From an uncultured Shinella sp. (GTDB lineage Bacteria > Pseudomonadota > Alphaproteobacteria > Rhizobiales > Rhizobiaceae), in NCBI GenBank assembly GCA_946481465.1, contig CAMLOC010000241.1, positions 1-6,123 of the forward strand: a stretch of DNA of 6,123 nt, written 5' to 3'. The notes under the pieces are model-generated. The model ran no database searches. It was not told the DNA's origin and saw only the letters and a list, made by a program, of their open reading frames with translations. Every line of letters starts with the position of its first letter. The stretch's first letter is position 1. Below are positions 1-6,123 of this stretch, piece by piece. A program made the position numbers and the translations under genes.

Positions 1-1
1 C

Positions 2-94
2 AAGGCCAAGGCGCTACCCCCGACGGCGGGCAACGTCATTAATATCATGGATGCCCTACGCCGGAGTATCAAGGCCGAAGTCGAGGGCAAGTAG
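2..94 (+). CDS. ku: Ku DNA end-binding protein, C-terminal end only (cut by window edge)
   Basis: Only the last 30 residues and the TAG stop of this gene are in the window; its body lies to the left. The readable tail contains NVINIMDALRRSI followed by a short basic/acidic end (KAEVEGK). This matches the segment after the Ku core in bacterial Ku proteins. The complete Ku gene at 1025-1876 has [13 protein letters not shown] at the equivalent place, so the two are paralogues and not copies. Bacterial Ku forms a homodimeric or heterodimeric ring on broken DNA ends and recruits LigD through its C-terminal region. The gene runs towards the ligD remnant, with one base between the two stops. Recognition rests on a short stretch, so the family call is good but not certain. 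Confidence 0.8.
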   Translation, partial: KAKALPPTAGNVINIMDALRRSIKAEVEGK

Positions 95-255
95 CTCAGT
101 CCTTCGCCTTGCCTGTCTTCAGCGGCGCCGCCGCCTTCCGGAAATCCGCCCGGGGATCGGCGGTCAGTGCCTGAAGACGCGTCGGCGTGTTCTCCACGGT
201 GAAATATGCCGAGCCGGTATCGGCGTTGATCTCATGCAGCCAGCGTGTGCCGGCC

Positions 256-277
256 GGCGGCGCGGCGGCGCGGCGGC
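256..277. repeat. 8-bp tandem duplication inside the ligD remnant (2.75 units)
   Basis: The + strand unit GGCGGCGC occurs at 256-263 and again at 264-271, followed by the first six bases of a third unit at 272-277. Removing one unit restores a continuous reading LATLAAAPPAGTRWLHE across the ligase-domain start. The extra unit is therefore the frameshifting lesion and probably arose by replication slippage in a GC-rich run. Confidence 0.85.
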
Positions 278-515
278 AAGCGTCGCCAGCGTCGGCGGTA
301 GGAAATCCGGTAGCTTAGCCTTGCGTGCGCCCTTGATGCCTGAAGGATCGGGTGCCTCGACGGCCGGTTCTTCCTGGTTTTTTGACTTTGCCTCGGTCGT
401 TTTCTTCGAGGATTTAGGGATGCGGCCAGTCTTCGAGGACCAGCCGGGTTCTTCTTTGGCGACGTCTTTGATATCTCTGCCCGTCTCGACCGATTCCGGC
501 CGCTCGTCGAGCAAG

Positions 516-533
516 TCGTCCTCGTCCTCGTCC
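516..533. repeat. Hexanucleotide repeat TCGTCC x3
   Basis: Three perfect copies of TCGTCC on the + strand encode, on the - strand, an Asp/Glu-rich stretch (EDEDEDD) in the linker between the phosphoesterase and ligase domains of the ligD remnant. It keeps the reading frame, so it is not itself a lesion. Charged, low-complexity linkers are common between LigD domains. Confidence 0.7.
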
Positions 534-1024
534 TCCACCGCAGCGAACTCGTCGTTACCCTTGATCAATAGCCAGTTTTCGCGCTTCTCGCCGGGTTTGC
601 CGTGCATGCGCACGAGATGCCAGCGGCCATGCAGTTTCTGGCCGTCGAGCGTGAATTCCATGTGCCCCTTGGCATAGGCTCTCCGCGCGTCACCGATCGG
701 CTCCCAGGTGCCGCGGTCCCAGACGATGACGGTGCCGCCGCCATATTCGCCCTTGGGGAACGTACCCTCGAAATCGCCATAGGCCAGAGGATGGTCCTCC
801 ACATGCACGGCCAGCCGTTTTTCGCTCGCACCAGACTCGGGCCGCGTGTTACCGCCCAGTTCTTGAGCACGCCATCCATTTCGAGACGGAAATCGTAGTG
901 CAGCTGCGTCGCATCGTGCTTCTGGATGACGAAACGGTGGCCGCTCCTGCGCGCCTTGCGGCCGCGTGGCTCGGATGTGGTCTTGAAGTTCCGTTTTGCC
1001 GGTAGGTGTCCAGCGTCGCCATCC

Positions 1025-1876
1025 TCACCCTGCCTTGCGGCGGCCTGCCGCTGTCTTGCCTGTTGCTGCAGGCTTCTTCACCTTACGCTTGGCCGGTGTC
1101 TTATCCTTGCCGGCACTCTGTAGCAGGGCCTCCATGAGGTTTATGACCTTGCCCTCGGGCTTCGGCCGCGCGGGTTTGATCTTACGGCCCTCGATCTTGG
1201 CCTTCACTACCACGGCCAGGGCGGCATCATAGCGGTCATCAAATTTCCTGAGATCAAAACGGCCGCTCTTGGACTTGATGATATGTTCGGCAAGTTTCAA
1301 CATTTCGCCGTTGAGCTTGAGGTCGGGGATTTCCGAAAAGGCTTCCTCAACCGAGCGGACCTCGTAATTGTAGTTGAGGGTAGTTGCGATGAGACCCTTG
1401 CCCTCGGGGCGTATGAGGACGGTGCGGACCCGGCGGAAGAGCACGGTTTCAGCCACCGCCGCCACCTTCTCCGTCTTCATTCCCTCGCGGATGAGCGCAA
1501 AGGCTTCGGCACCATGTCGGTCGGAGGGTGTAAGATAATAGGGTTTGTCAAAATAGAGGTCGTCGATATCGTCGCGGGCGACGAACGCCTTGATCTCCAG
1601 CGTCTTGTCGCTCTCCGGCACGGCGGCGGCGATTTCCTCAGGGTTGAGCGCGATATAATCGTTCTCGCCCGCTTCATAGCCCTTCACCTGATCCTCGCGC
1701 TCCACCACCTTGCCCGTCTTGCTGTCGACGAACTCGCGGTGCAGCCGGTGGCCGGTCCTGCGGTTGAGCATATGGAAGGCGATGCGTTCGCTGGTCGAGG
1801 CGGCGGTATGGAGGGCGACCGGGCATACCAACTCCCCTACCTTCAGGAAACCCTTCCAGTTCGCTCTCGGTGCCAC
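1025..1876 (-). CDS. ku: Ku DNA end-binding protein of bacterial NHEJ, intact
   Basis: This encodes a complete 283-residue bacterial Ku, close to the usual length of the family. Ku dimers encircle double-strand break ends, protect them and recruit LigD. The N-terminus ([21 protein letters not shown]) opens the Ku beta-barrel core. Residues about 26-66 carry [16 protein letters not shown] and [11 protein letters not shown], both typical of bacterial Ku. The core runs to about residue 230. After it come [13 protein letters not shown] (243-255) and a Lys/Arg/Ala-rich tail (256-283), as expected of a DNA-binding extension. The start is GTG at 1876, preceded by GGGAG with 7 nt spacing. The gene is followed after 2 nt by the ligD remnant, so they formed one operon. 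A GGAAC-N16-CATT element at 1905-1929 may drive it. No lesion is visible. Since its cis ligD is broken, it would have to work with a LigD encoded elsewhere or act without one. Confidence 0.95.
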   Translation of the reverse strand: MAPRANWKGFLKVGELVCPVALHTAASTSERIAFHMLNRRTGHRLHREFVDSKTGKVVEREDQVKGYEAGENDYIALNPEEIAAAVPESDKTLEIKAFVARDDIDDLYFDKPYYLTPSDRHGAEAFALIREGMKTEKVAAVAETVLFRRVRTVLIRPEGKGLIATTLNYNYEVRSVEEAFSEIPDLKLNGEMLKLAEHIIKSKSGRFDLRKFDDRYDAALAVVVKAKIEGRKIKPARPKPEGKVINLMEALLQSAGKDKTPAKRKVKKPAATGKTAAGRRKAG

Positions 1877-1904
1877 GTTTGTTCTCCCGCTTCAAAGCGA
1901 AGGC

Positions 1905-1929
1905 AATGCCGGCGGCCGCCAAATGTTCC
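1905..1929 (-). promoter_or_regulatory. Candidate EcfG/RpoE2-type promoter for ku
   Basis: On the - strand, GGAAC (1929-1925) is followed after exactly 16 bases by CATT (1908-1905). The alphaproteobacterial general stress sigma factor consensus is GGAAC-N16/17-CGTT, so this site matches in all but one base. The distance from the end of the -10 element to the ku GTG is 28 nt, against 29 nt for the perfect site in front of the hybrid kinase ATG. The spacer contains the palindrome GGCGGCCGCC (1911-1920). The single mismatch in the -10 keeps this tentative. As I recall, part of the Ku set in Sinorhizobium meliloti is under RpoE2 control, which would fit. Confidence 0.45.
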
Positions 1930-2223
1930 AATGCCGCTGCGGGGCGTAGAACCAAAGCCGATCCCGCGAATTTCCGTGCTGCAGAGGCAAACCAGGCAAG
2001 GCGGCAGACAGTGCGAAACGAAGAGGTCCTGTTGCTGGTTTCCGATATCGATAGCATTGCGCCGATCCTCCGGCCGTTTGAGAATGCCTGGCGCACGGCA
2101 ACGGTCGACCGCCTTGACGTGCTCGCCGATGGACTGGCACACTTTCGAAGTGCTGGAAACGTTCTGGAGCAGGCGCGCCGCTTCGCCGTTAAGGGATCGC
2201 GTTATCTGAGCCGTCCGATTTGA
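1906..2223 (+). CDS. Hypothetical protein, about 105 residues
   Basis: I do not recognise this product. The open frame extends back to a GTG at 1870 that overlaps the ku start. ATG 1906 has only a weak AAGG-like ribosome site close by, and GTG 2011 (70 residues) is a further option. The C-terminal 70 residues look protein-like: VLLLVSDIDSIAPILRPFENAW, then an amphipathic stretch VDRLDVLADGLAHFRSAG and a basic end. GC-rich third codon positions there (roughly two thirds by my count) favour coding. There is no signal peptide or membrane segment. It ends 9 nt before the convergent kinase gene, filling the gap neatly. Against it, the candidate ku promoter would lie inside its 5' end, and no motif supports it. 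It could be a real small gene, perhaps starting at 2011, or chance. Confidence 0.42.
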   Translation: MPAAAKCSNAAAGRRTKADPANFRAAEANQARRQTVRNEEVLLLVSDIDSIAPILRPFENAWRTATVDRLDVLADGLAHFRSAGNVLEQARRFAVKGSRYLSRPI

Positions 2224-2232
2224 ACCACGCGC

Positions 2233-3774
2233 CTACGACTCCACGATATCCAGTTCGGCGGTGAAGGTCGTTCCATTACTTCCGTCGAAGAAGTGGGTGC
2301 CGTTCAGCTGGTTGACGACGCCTCGGATCAGGCGGCTTCCCATTCCCTGTTGCATGGTTTGCGGATCAAAGCCGATGCCATTGTCGCGCACGGTAAGACG
2401 GGCGCGGTGTTCCCCGGCGCACTTGAGAGCAATGGAAATCTTCCCTTCGCGGCCGTCGGTGAAGGCATATTTCAGGATATTGGTGAGGAGCTCGTTCGTC
2501 AGCAGGGCGAGTGGGGTCGCATTGTCGGTGGAGACGGCGATCTCGTCGATGTCGTAATCCACGGTCACGGTCGCGCCATAGGCGCTTACCAGCTTTTCGA
2601 CAACAGACGTTATGAGATCCCGTGCGCAGAGGCGAGAGAATTCGTCGTGCCGGTAGATCTGCTCGTGCACGGCGACCATGGAGGAAATGCGGTCGGCGAG
2701 TGACTGCTGGATTTCCGCCGGCAGGCGCTGAAGCTGGATGATGCTCTGGACGGCCTGCAGATTGTTCTTGACGCGATGGTGAATCTCGCGAAGGAGCAGC
2801 TGGTTGTCCGCCAGAGCATTTTGCAGCAGCTGTGACTGGGCGGCATCGCGTTGCCGCAGATGACGGATCCACTGGCCGGCGGCCAGCAGGCTGACGCTGG
2901 CTAGCACCATCACCGAGATCGCCACCGTCACATCCCGCCAGAACCGCTGGATGCCGAAATCGTGGTCGGCCGAAGCGAGTGCGATGAGCCTGGTGCCGCC
3001 GACGGTTCGATAGGCGACGATACGGTGGGCGCTATCGACCGGCGAGATGGCCTCATAGGTGCCATCCGGCGCCTTGAGCAGGTAATCCGTGAAAAGCACG
3101 TATTTGCTCATGTCGAGCGGCCCGTCGGCAAGCGGATAGCGTGCGATAAGCTGGCCATCGGACCGCACGAAGCTGACGGTGGAATTCGGGCCGAGATCCA
3201 CCGCCTCCCAGACATCGGCGAGAACCGCGCTAACTTCGAAGGAAACCATGGCGGCACCGGCGAAACGGCCATTTCGCTCCAGTCTGCGGCTGAAGGTAAA
3301 GATCTGTTCGCCGTTGAGGCGACTGATCAGGAGGCTCGAAATGTGCTGTTTGGCCCCCTTCGCGAGGTCCGAGAAATAGGGCCGGTCGACGATGCTGATG
3401 GGCTTCACCATGAGGTCTGTCGAGTAAAGGGTCAAACCCTTGTCATCGACCACATAGGCTTTCACCTGGCCGGGCAGGTTCGCGACCGCTTCGTTGATGT
3501 TGCGCACTGTGGAGGAGGCCGGCGGCACGAGACTTTCGCCCAACGTCTCATCAATACGTTGCAGGGCTTGCCGTGCCAGGGAATCGAGCAGCGAAACATT
3601 GCTCGCGACGATCTTTGAGGCTGCGACTGTCCGCTCCTCGGTACGGCGAACGGCATCCCGATAGCTCGTGCTGAGCCATAGGCCGAGCATGAGGAGCAAG
3701 GAGATGAACATGGCGACGATGATCATCGCAGCCGCCCTCGCCAGCGTGAAATGGATGTTCAGCCCGCGCAACAC
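2233..3774 (-). CDS. Membrane sensor histidine kinase, Cache-like sensor plus HisKA_2/HATPase
   Basis: This 513-residue protein has a two-component kinase layout. A short cytoplasmic N-terminus is followed by membrane segment 1 (about 15-36), a periplasmic sensor of about 240 residues (37-278), membrane segment 2 (about 281-300), then the kinase core. The sensor contains KAYVVDDKGLTLYSTD and, further on, DRPYF (130-134), typical of double-Cache domains that bind small ligands. The phosphorylation box is REIHHRVKNNLQ at 329-340; His333 is the likely phosphate acceptor because it aligns with the HRxxN motif of HWE/HisKA_2 kinases. The ATPase domain shows the N-box TNELLTN (426-432), DNGIGFD (464-470) and GMGSRLI (477-483). 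The start is GTG 3774 with GGGGG 6 nt upstream. It lies 94 nt downstream of the hybrid kinase gene on the same strand, with no clear promoter or terminator between, so co-transcription is likely. Its partner regulator is not in the window. Kinases of this class often feed PhyR in the general stress response, but others do not. Confidence 0.92.
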   Translation of the reverse strand: MLRGLNIHFTLARAAAMIIVAMFISLLLMLGLWLSTSYRDAVRRTEERTVAASKIVASNVSLLDSLARQALQRIDETLGESLVPPASSTVRNINEAVANLPGQVKAYVVDDKGLTLYSTDLMVKPISIVDRPYFSDLAKGAKQHISSLLISRLNGEQIFTFSRRLERNGRFAGAAMVSFEVSAVLADVWEAVDLGPNSTVSFVRSDGQLIARYPLADGPLDMSKYVLFTDYLLKAPDGTYEAISPVDSAHRIVAYRTVGGTRLIALASADHDFGIQRFWRDVTVAISVMVLASVSLLAAGQWIRHLRQRDAAQSQLLQNALADNQLLLREIHHRVKNNLQAVQSIIQLQRLPAEIQQSLADRISSMVAVHEQIYRHDEFSRLCARDLITSVVEKLVSAYGATVTVDYDIDEIAVSTDNATPLALLTNELLTNILKYAFTDGREGKISIALKCAGEHRARLTVRDNGIGFDPQTMQQGMGSRLIRGVVNQLNGTHFFDGSNGTTFTAELDIVES

Positions 3775-3868
3775 CGCTATCCCCCAAGTGCGTCGGTCAA
3801 TCCTACCCGGACAGTCGTATCGTGTCCCGCCTTTCGTGGAACCGCCCGCATTTGGTCATCTATCGTAC

Positions 3869-5821
3869 CTACCGCTTCGATTGCCTGATTTCGCCGGACA
3901 TGGCGCGCCTGATGATATCCTCCAATTGCCGTTCGCCGAAAGGCTTTGACAGGCGAAGCAGGTCGGCGCGCGCTTCCGGCGGCAGTTCCGAATAGCCCGT
4001 GGCAAGCACGATAGGGACGCCTGGCCAGCGATCCCGCACGATATCGGCAAGCTGGGAGCCGGTCATTTGCGGCATGGCTTGATCGGTGACGATGAGGTCG
4101 ATGTTCCGCTCGGCGAGGAACGCAAGAGCCTGGGTGCCCGAGCTAGCTTCGCAGACGGTATGGCCCATATCTTCAAGCATCATAACAGTGTTCATCAGCA
4201 CGAGCGGATCGTCATCGACGGCAAGTACGCAAAGCGCATCGACATTGTCCGGAAGCGGAGGCGGTGCAGCTGTAGGTTCATCCTGCTTTACTTCCCCGCC
4301 GACCTCAGCGATCGGGAGCCACAGTTCGGCTGTTGTGCCTGCGCCTTCGACAGAGTGGAGCACCAGCTTGCCGTTGGACTGCGCAATCAGGCCCTGCACC
4401 ATGGAGAGCCCAAGTCCCGTGCCTTTGCCGACGCCCTTCGTTGTGAAGAAAGGCACGGTGGCGTTCCTCAACGTGTCCGGGCCCATACCATGCCCCTCAT
4501 CCTGGATATAGAGGCAGAGATAGGCCTTCTCCCGCAGATCGGGGTGCGCTTTGGGCACATCTGTCTCCAGTCGCGCGCCGATGAGCAGGCGGCCACCCTC
4601 CGGCATCGCATCGCGCGCGTTGATCGCCAGATTGAGCAGGGCGTTCACCATCTGGTTGGGGTCGGTCCGCACCGAAGGCAAGTTTAGCGGAAAATGCGTT
4701 TCGACGATGACCGCCGGTCCGATGGACCGTTGCAGCATATCCGTCATGCCGCGGATGAGCATCCAGAGATCGACAGGCTCGAAATCCAGATCCTGACGGC
4801 GGGAAAAGGCGAGGAGCCGTTGCGTCAGCGATGCTCCGCGACGCGTTGCCTGCAGGGCATTGTCGATCAGGGATTGGGCCTCGGGAGAGGGCGAGATGCG
4901 CCGCTTCAAGAGGTCGAGGCTCGCCTGAACCGCCATCAGGAGATTGTTGAAGTCATGGGCAACGCCGCCGGTCAACTGGCCGAGAGCCTCCATCTTCTGC
5001 GCCTGGAAAAGCTCTTCCCTTGCCAGTTCGAGTGCCTGCTGCGCATCGCGTTTTTCCGTTATATCGCGCGTGATCTTCGCAAAGCCGATCAGTGAGCCGT
5101 CGGCGCTGCGGATGGCGTCGATGACGGCGTTGGCCCAAAAGCGTGTTCCGTCCTTCCTCAGTCGCCAGCCCTCCGACTCGTAGCGGCCATCCCGCCGCGC
5201 GGTTTCCAGCGCCTGGTGGGGAATGCCTGCAAGTCTGTCCTGCTCGGGAAAAAAGTTGGAAAAGTGCTTGCCGATGATCTCGTCCGGTCGGTAGCCCTTG
5301 ATGCGCTCCGCTCCGGAATTCCAGCTTGAGACGTGGCCGTCGGCATCCATCATGTAGATCGCGTAATCCGTGACGCCCTGCACAAGAAGACGGAACTGCT
5401 GCTCCGTCTTGCGAAGCTGTTCCTCCGCCTGCTTCCTCTCCGTCAGATCGCGAGTGATCTTCGCGAAGCCGATGAGATCACCGTCGTTATTGTGGATGGG
5501 ATCGATGACGACATGCGCCCAGAATTCGGATCCATCCTTGCGCACTCTCCAGCCTTGGCCTTCGAACCGACCTTCTTCGGCCGCATGTTTCAAGGCGAGC
5601 GCGGGAAGGCCCCTGTCCTGATCGTCGGAACGATAAAAGCGGGAGAAATGCGTGCCGAGCACCTCTTTCGCCCTATATCCTTTGAAGCGGCTCGCACCAG
5701 CATTCCAGCTGACGATATTGCCCTGCCGATCCAGCATGTAGATGGCATAATCCGTGATCGCATCAACCAACAGCTTGTAACGGTCCTCACCGACAAGCGC
5801 CGATGCCTCATCCCCATTCAT
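3869..5821 (-). CDS. Soluble hybrid histidine kinase, PAS-PAS-HisKA-HATPase-REC
   Basis: This 650-residue protein has no membrane segment, so it should sense an intracellular signal. Two PAS domains with PAC motifs (about 14-126 and 142-256) are clearly duplicated: DYAIYMLDRQGNIVSWN and DYAIYMMDADGHVSSWN, each ending in GFAKITRD. Neither shows the LOV flavin-binding cysteine motif; the ligand is unknown. The phosphorylation box LGQLTGGVAHDFNNLL gives His289. The ATPase domain has the N-box NLAINARDAM (Asn401), DEGHGMG (441-447), PFFTTKG (457-463) and GTGLGLS (467-473). After a proline-rich linker comes a receiver domain with AVDDDP (534-539), acceptor Asp580 in VTDQAMP, Thr608 in LATGYS and Lys626 in LSKPF, all intact. 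Phosphate would pass from His289 to Asp580 and perhaps onward through a phosphotransfer protein; no output domain is present. The start is ATG 5821, with GGGGG 6 nt upstream. A TTG at 5842 would add 7 residues but falls at the predicted transcription start. A perfect EcfG-type promoter precedes the gene. Confidence 0.95.
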   Translation of the reverse strand: MNGDEASALVGEDRYKLLVDAITDYAIYMLDRQGNIVSWNAGASRFKGYRAKEVLGTHFSRFYRSDDQDRGLPALALKHAAEEGRFEGQGWRVRKDGSEFWAHVVIDPIHNNDGDLIGFAKITRDLTERKQAEEQLRKTEQQFRLLVQGVTDYAIYMMDADGHVSSWNSGAERIKGYRPDEIIGKHFSNFFPEQDRLAGIPHQALETARRDGRYESEGWRLRKDGTRFWANAVIDAIRSADGSLIGFAKITRDITEKRDAQQALELAREELFQAQKMEALGQLTGGVAHDFNNLLMAVQASLDLLKRRISPSPEAQSLIDNALQATRRGASLTQRLLAFSRRQDLDFEPVDLWMLIRGMTDMLQRSIGPAVIVETHFPLNLPSVRTDPNQMVNALLNLAINARDAMPEGGRLLIGARLETDVPKAHPDLREKAYLCLYIQDEGHGMGPDTLRNATVPFFTTKGVGKGTGLGLSMVQGLIAQSNGKLVLHSVEGAGTTAELWLPIAEVGGEVKQDEPTAAPPPLPDNVDALCVLAVDDDPLVLMNTVMMLEDMGHTVCEASSGTQALAFLAERNIDLIVTDQAMPQMTGSQLADIVRDRWPGVPIVLATGYSELPPEARADLLRLSKPFGERQLEDIIRRAMSGEIRQSKR

Positions 5822-5827
5822 GCTTTT

Positions 5828-5832
5828 CCCCC
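5828..5832 (-). promoter_or_regulatory. Ribosome binding site deciding the hybrid kinase start
   Basis: GGGGG followed by AAAAGC and then ATG (5821-5819) on the - strand gives a 6-nt spacer, the same arrangement (GGGGG plus 6 nt) seen in front of the downstream kinase GTG at 3774. It favours ATG 5821 over the in-frame TTG at 5842. Confidence 0.75.
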
Positions 5833-5850
5833 GCGAAGCCAACTTTCTTG

Positions 5851-5875
5851 AACGTGGAGGGTTTGAAAAAGTTCC
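5851..5875 (-). promoter_or_regulatory. EcfG/RpoE2-type general stress promoter for the kinase genes
   Basis: On the - strand, GGAAC (5875-5871) is followed by exactly 16 bases and then CGTT (5854-5851). This is a perfect match to the GGAAC-N16/17-CGTT promoter of the alphaproteobacterial extracytoplasmic sigma factor EcfG (RpoE2 in Sinorhizobium). Transcription would begin around 5843-5846, giving a leader of about 25 nt before ATG 5821. It lies in non-coding DNA, in the right orientation and at the right distance, which makes a chance match less likely. Confidence 0.8.
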
Positions 5876-6123
5876 GCGGCGCGATTACCTTTTGGTGCTC
5901 AGAACGCATGTGCATCACTACTAGAGCCGAAGACATTGAAACATTCTGTGCCGCCAACCGTTGCCACCTCCTAGTTCACAGTGGAAGCTGATGGATGTCA
6001 CAACTTTCACGCAGAAGCGAGAGCAGAGGGCGGTATCAATGCGCTTACCACAGGTTCCGATCCTGCATCGTTCTTTGGGCCTCATGGCCACGTTCTGCGG
6101 GGATCTGAGACCATAAAAGTGGC
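5876..6123. other. Apparent non-coding DNA at the right edge
   Basis: No convincing gene, RNA, repeat or terminator is visible here on either strand. The longest + strand reading, from ATG 5992 to a stop near 6114, is about 40 codons with no ribosome site or recognisable motif. The composition is less GC-rich than the coding regions. It may hold the upstream region of a gene beyond the edge. Confidence 0.5.

Larger units (their letters stand above)
96..1022 (-). pseudogene. ligD: ligD remnant: NHEJ ATP-dependent DNA ligase D, frameshifted and internally deleted
   Basis: Reading from the ATG at 1022, the ancestral protein can be followed only by changing frame three times. It opens MATLDTYR. 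A missing base in or beside the A-run at 994-997 shifts the frame to [12 protein letters not shown] and then the phosphoesterase motif [16 protein letters not shown] second missing base near 818-828 leads to [20 protein letters not shown] and the rest of the 3'-phosphoesterase domain. An acidic/basic linker and LPDFLPPTLATLAAAPP follow, which is the start of the ligase domain. An 8-bp duplication at 256-271 shifts the frame a third time, to GTRWLHEI. The sequence then jumps to AYFTVENTPTRLQALTADP, which resembles the C-terminal end of the LigD polymerase domain, and stops at 96. The lysine that should follow HEI in the ligase KxDG motif, the rest of the ligase domain and nearly all of the polymerase domain are missing. 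Rhizobial LigD is usually over 800 residues in PE-Lig-Pol order; about 310 codons remain. The ATG lies 2 nt after the ku stop, with a GGGTGAGG ribosome site overlapping that stop, so it was the second gene of a ku-ligD operon. Ligase and polymerase activity must be lost. Confidence 0.9.

Noticed and set aside
51..677. Long + strand open frame across the ligD remnant
   Set aside because: It is a serine- and arginine-rich, low-complexity shadow of the - strand ligD sequence, with no motif of its own.
164..808. Open frame of 214 codons as an independent phosphoesterase protein
   Set aside because: It starts in the middle of the phosphoesterase domain at a GTG inside the conserved [14 protein letters not shown] block. 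The essential N-terminal motif lies upstream in another frame, and the last 30 or so codons are out-of-frame sequence after the 8-bp duplication. It is a fragment of the ligD remnant.
1283..2209. 308-codon + strand open frame opposite ku
   Set aside because: It is antisense to an intact, strongly recognisable Ku protein and its sequence has no family features; such frames are common in high-GC DNA.
2962..3618. + strand open frame opposite the Cache-like sensor
   Set aside because: It is a shadow of the kinase gene with a composition typical of antisense reading; no ribosome site or motif.
3808..3830. GGACA/TGTCC inverted repeat between the two kinase genes as a terminator
   Set aside because: The stem is only 5 bp with a 9-nt loop and no T-run follows on either strand, so it does not support an intrinsic terminator.
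5992..6117. Short + strand reading of about 40 codons at the right edge
   Set aside because: No ribosome binding site, no recognisable motif, and a composition not resembling the coding regions.

Overview
The window looks like accessory DNA from a Rhizobiales alphaproteobacterium of the Rhizobium, Sinorhizobium or Agrobacterium type. The signs are high GC, tail-to-tail ku genes beside a PE-Lig-Pol type ligD, a HisKA_2/HWE-class sensor kinase, and a perfect GGAAC-N16-CGTT promoter, which is the signature of the alphaproteobacterial general stress sigma factor EcfG (RpoE2). The assignment rests on recognising these families by eye; no search was run.

Region 1 (1-1876) is a bacterial non-homologous end-joining (NHEJ) locus. 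The last 30 codons of one Ku gene enter from the left on the + strand. One base after its stop, on the - strand, ends a ligD gene that is clearly broken. It has two single-base deletions, an 8-bp tandem duplication, and a large internal deletion. That deletion joins the start of the ligase domain, just before its catalytic lysine, to the last residues of the polymerase domain. Upstream of ligD, and separated from it by only 2 nt, is an intact second Ku gene of 283 codons. The locus therefore keeps two Ku genes but has lost the ligase/polymerase that would have been co-transcribed with one of them.

Region 2 (1877-2232) holds a possible small hypothetical gene on the + strand. A near-consensus EcfG-like promoter for the intact ku gene lies at the start of this gene.

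Region 3 (2233-5821) carries two sensor kinase genes on the - strand. The upstream one encodes a soluble PAS-PAS-HisKA-HATPase-REC hybrid kinase. The downstream one encodes a membrane-bound, Cache-like HisKA_2 kinase with the HRxxN phosphorylation motif. The hybrid kinase has the perfect EcfG promoter 30 nt in front of its ATG, so both genes, if co-transcribed, are probably induced in the general stress response. Region 4 (5876-6123) shows no gene.

The main points are the reconstructed decay of ligD beside an intact ku, and the likely shared stress regulation of a repair locus and a signalling locus. I see no CRISPR array, tRNA, rRNA, IS element or clear intrinsic terminator.
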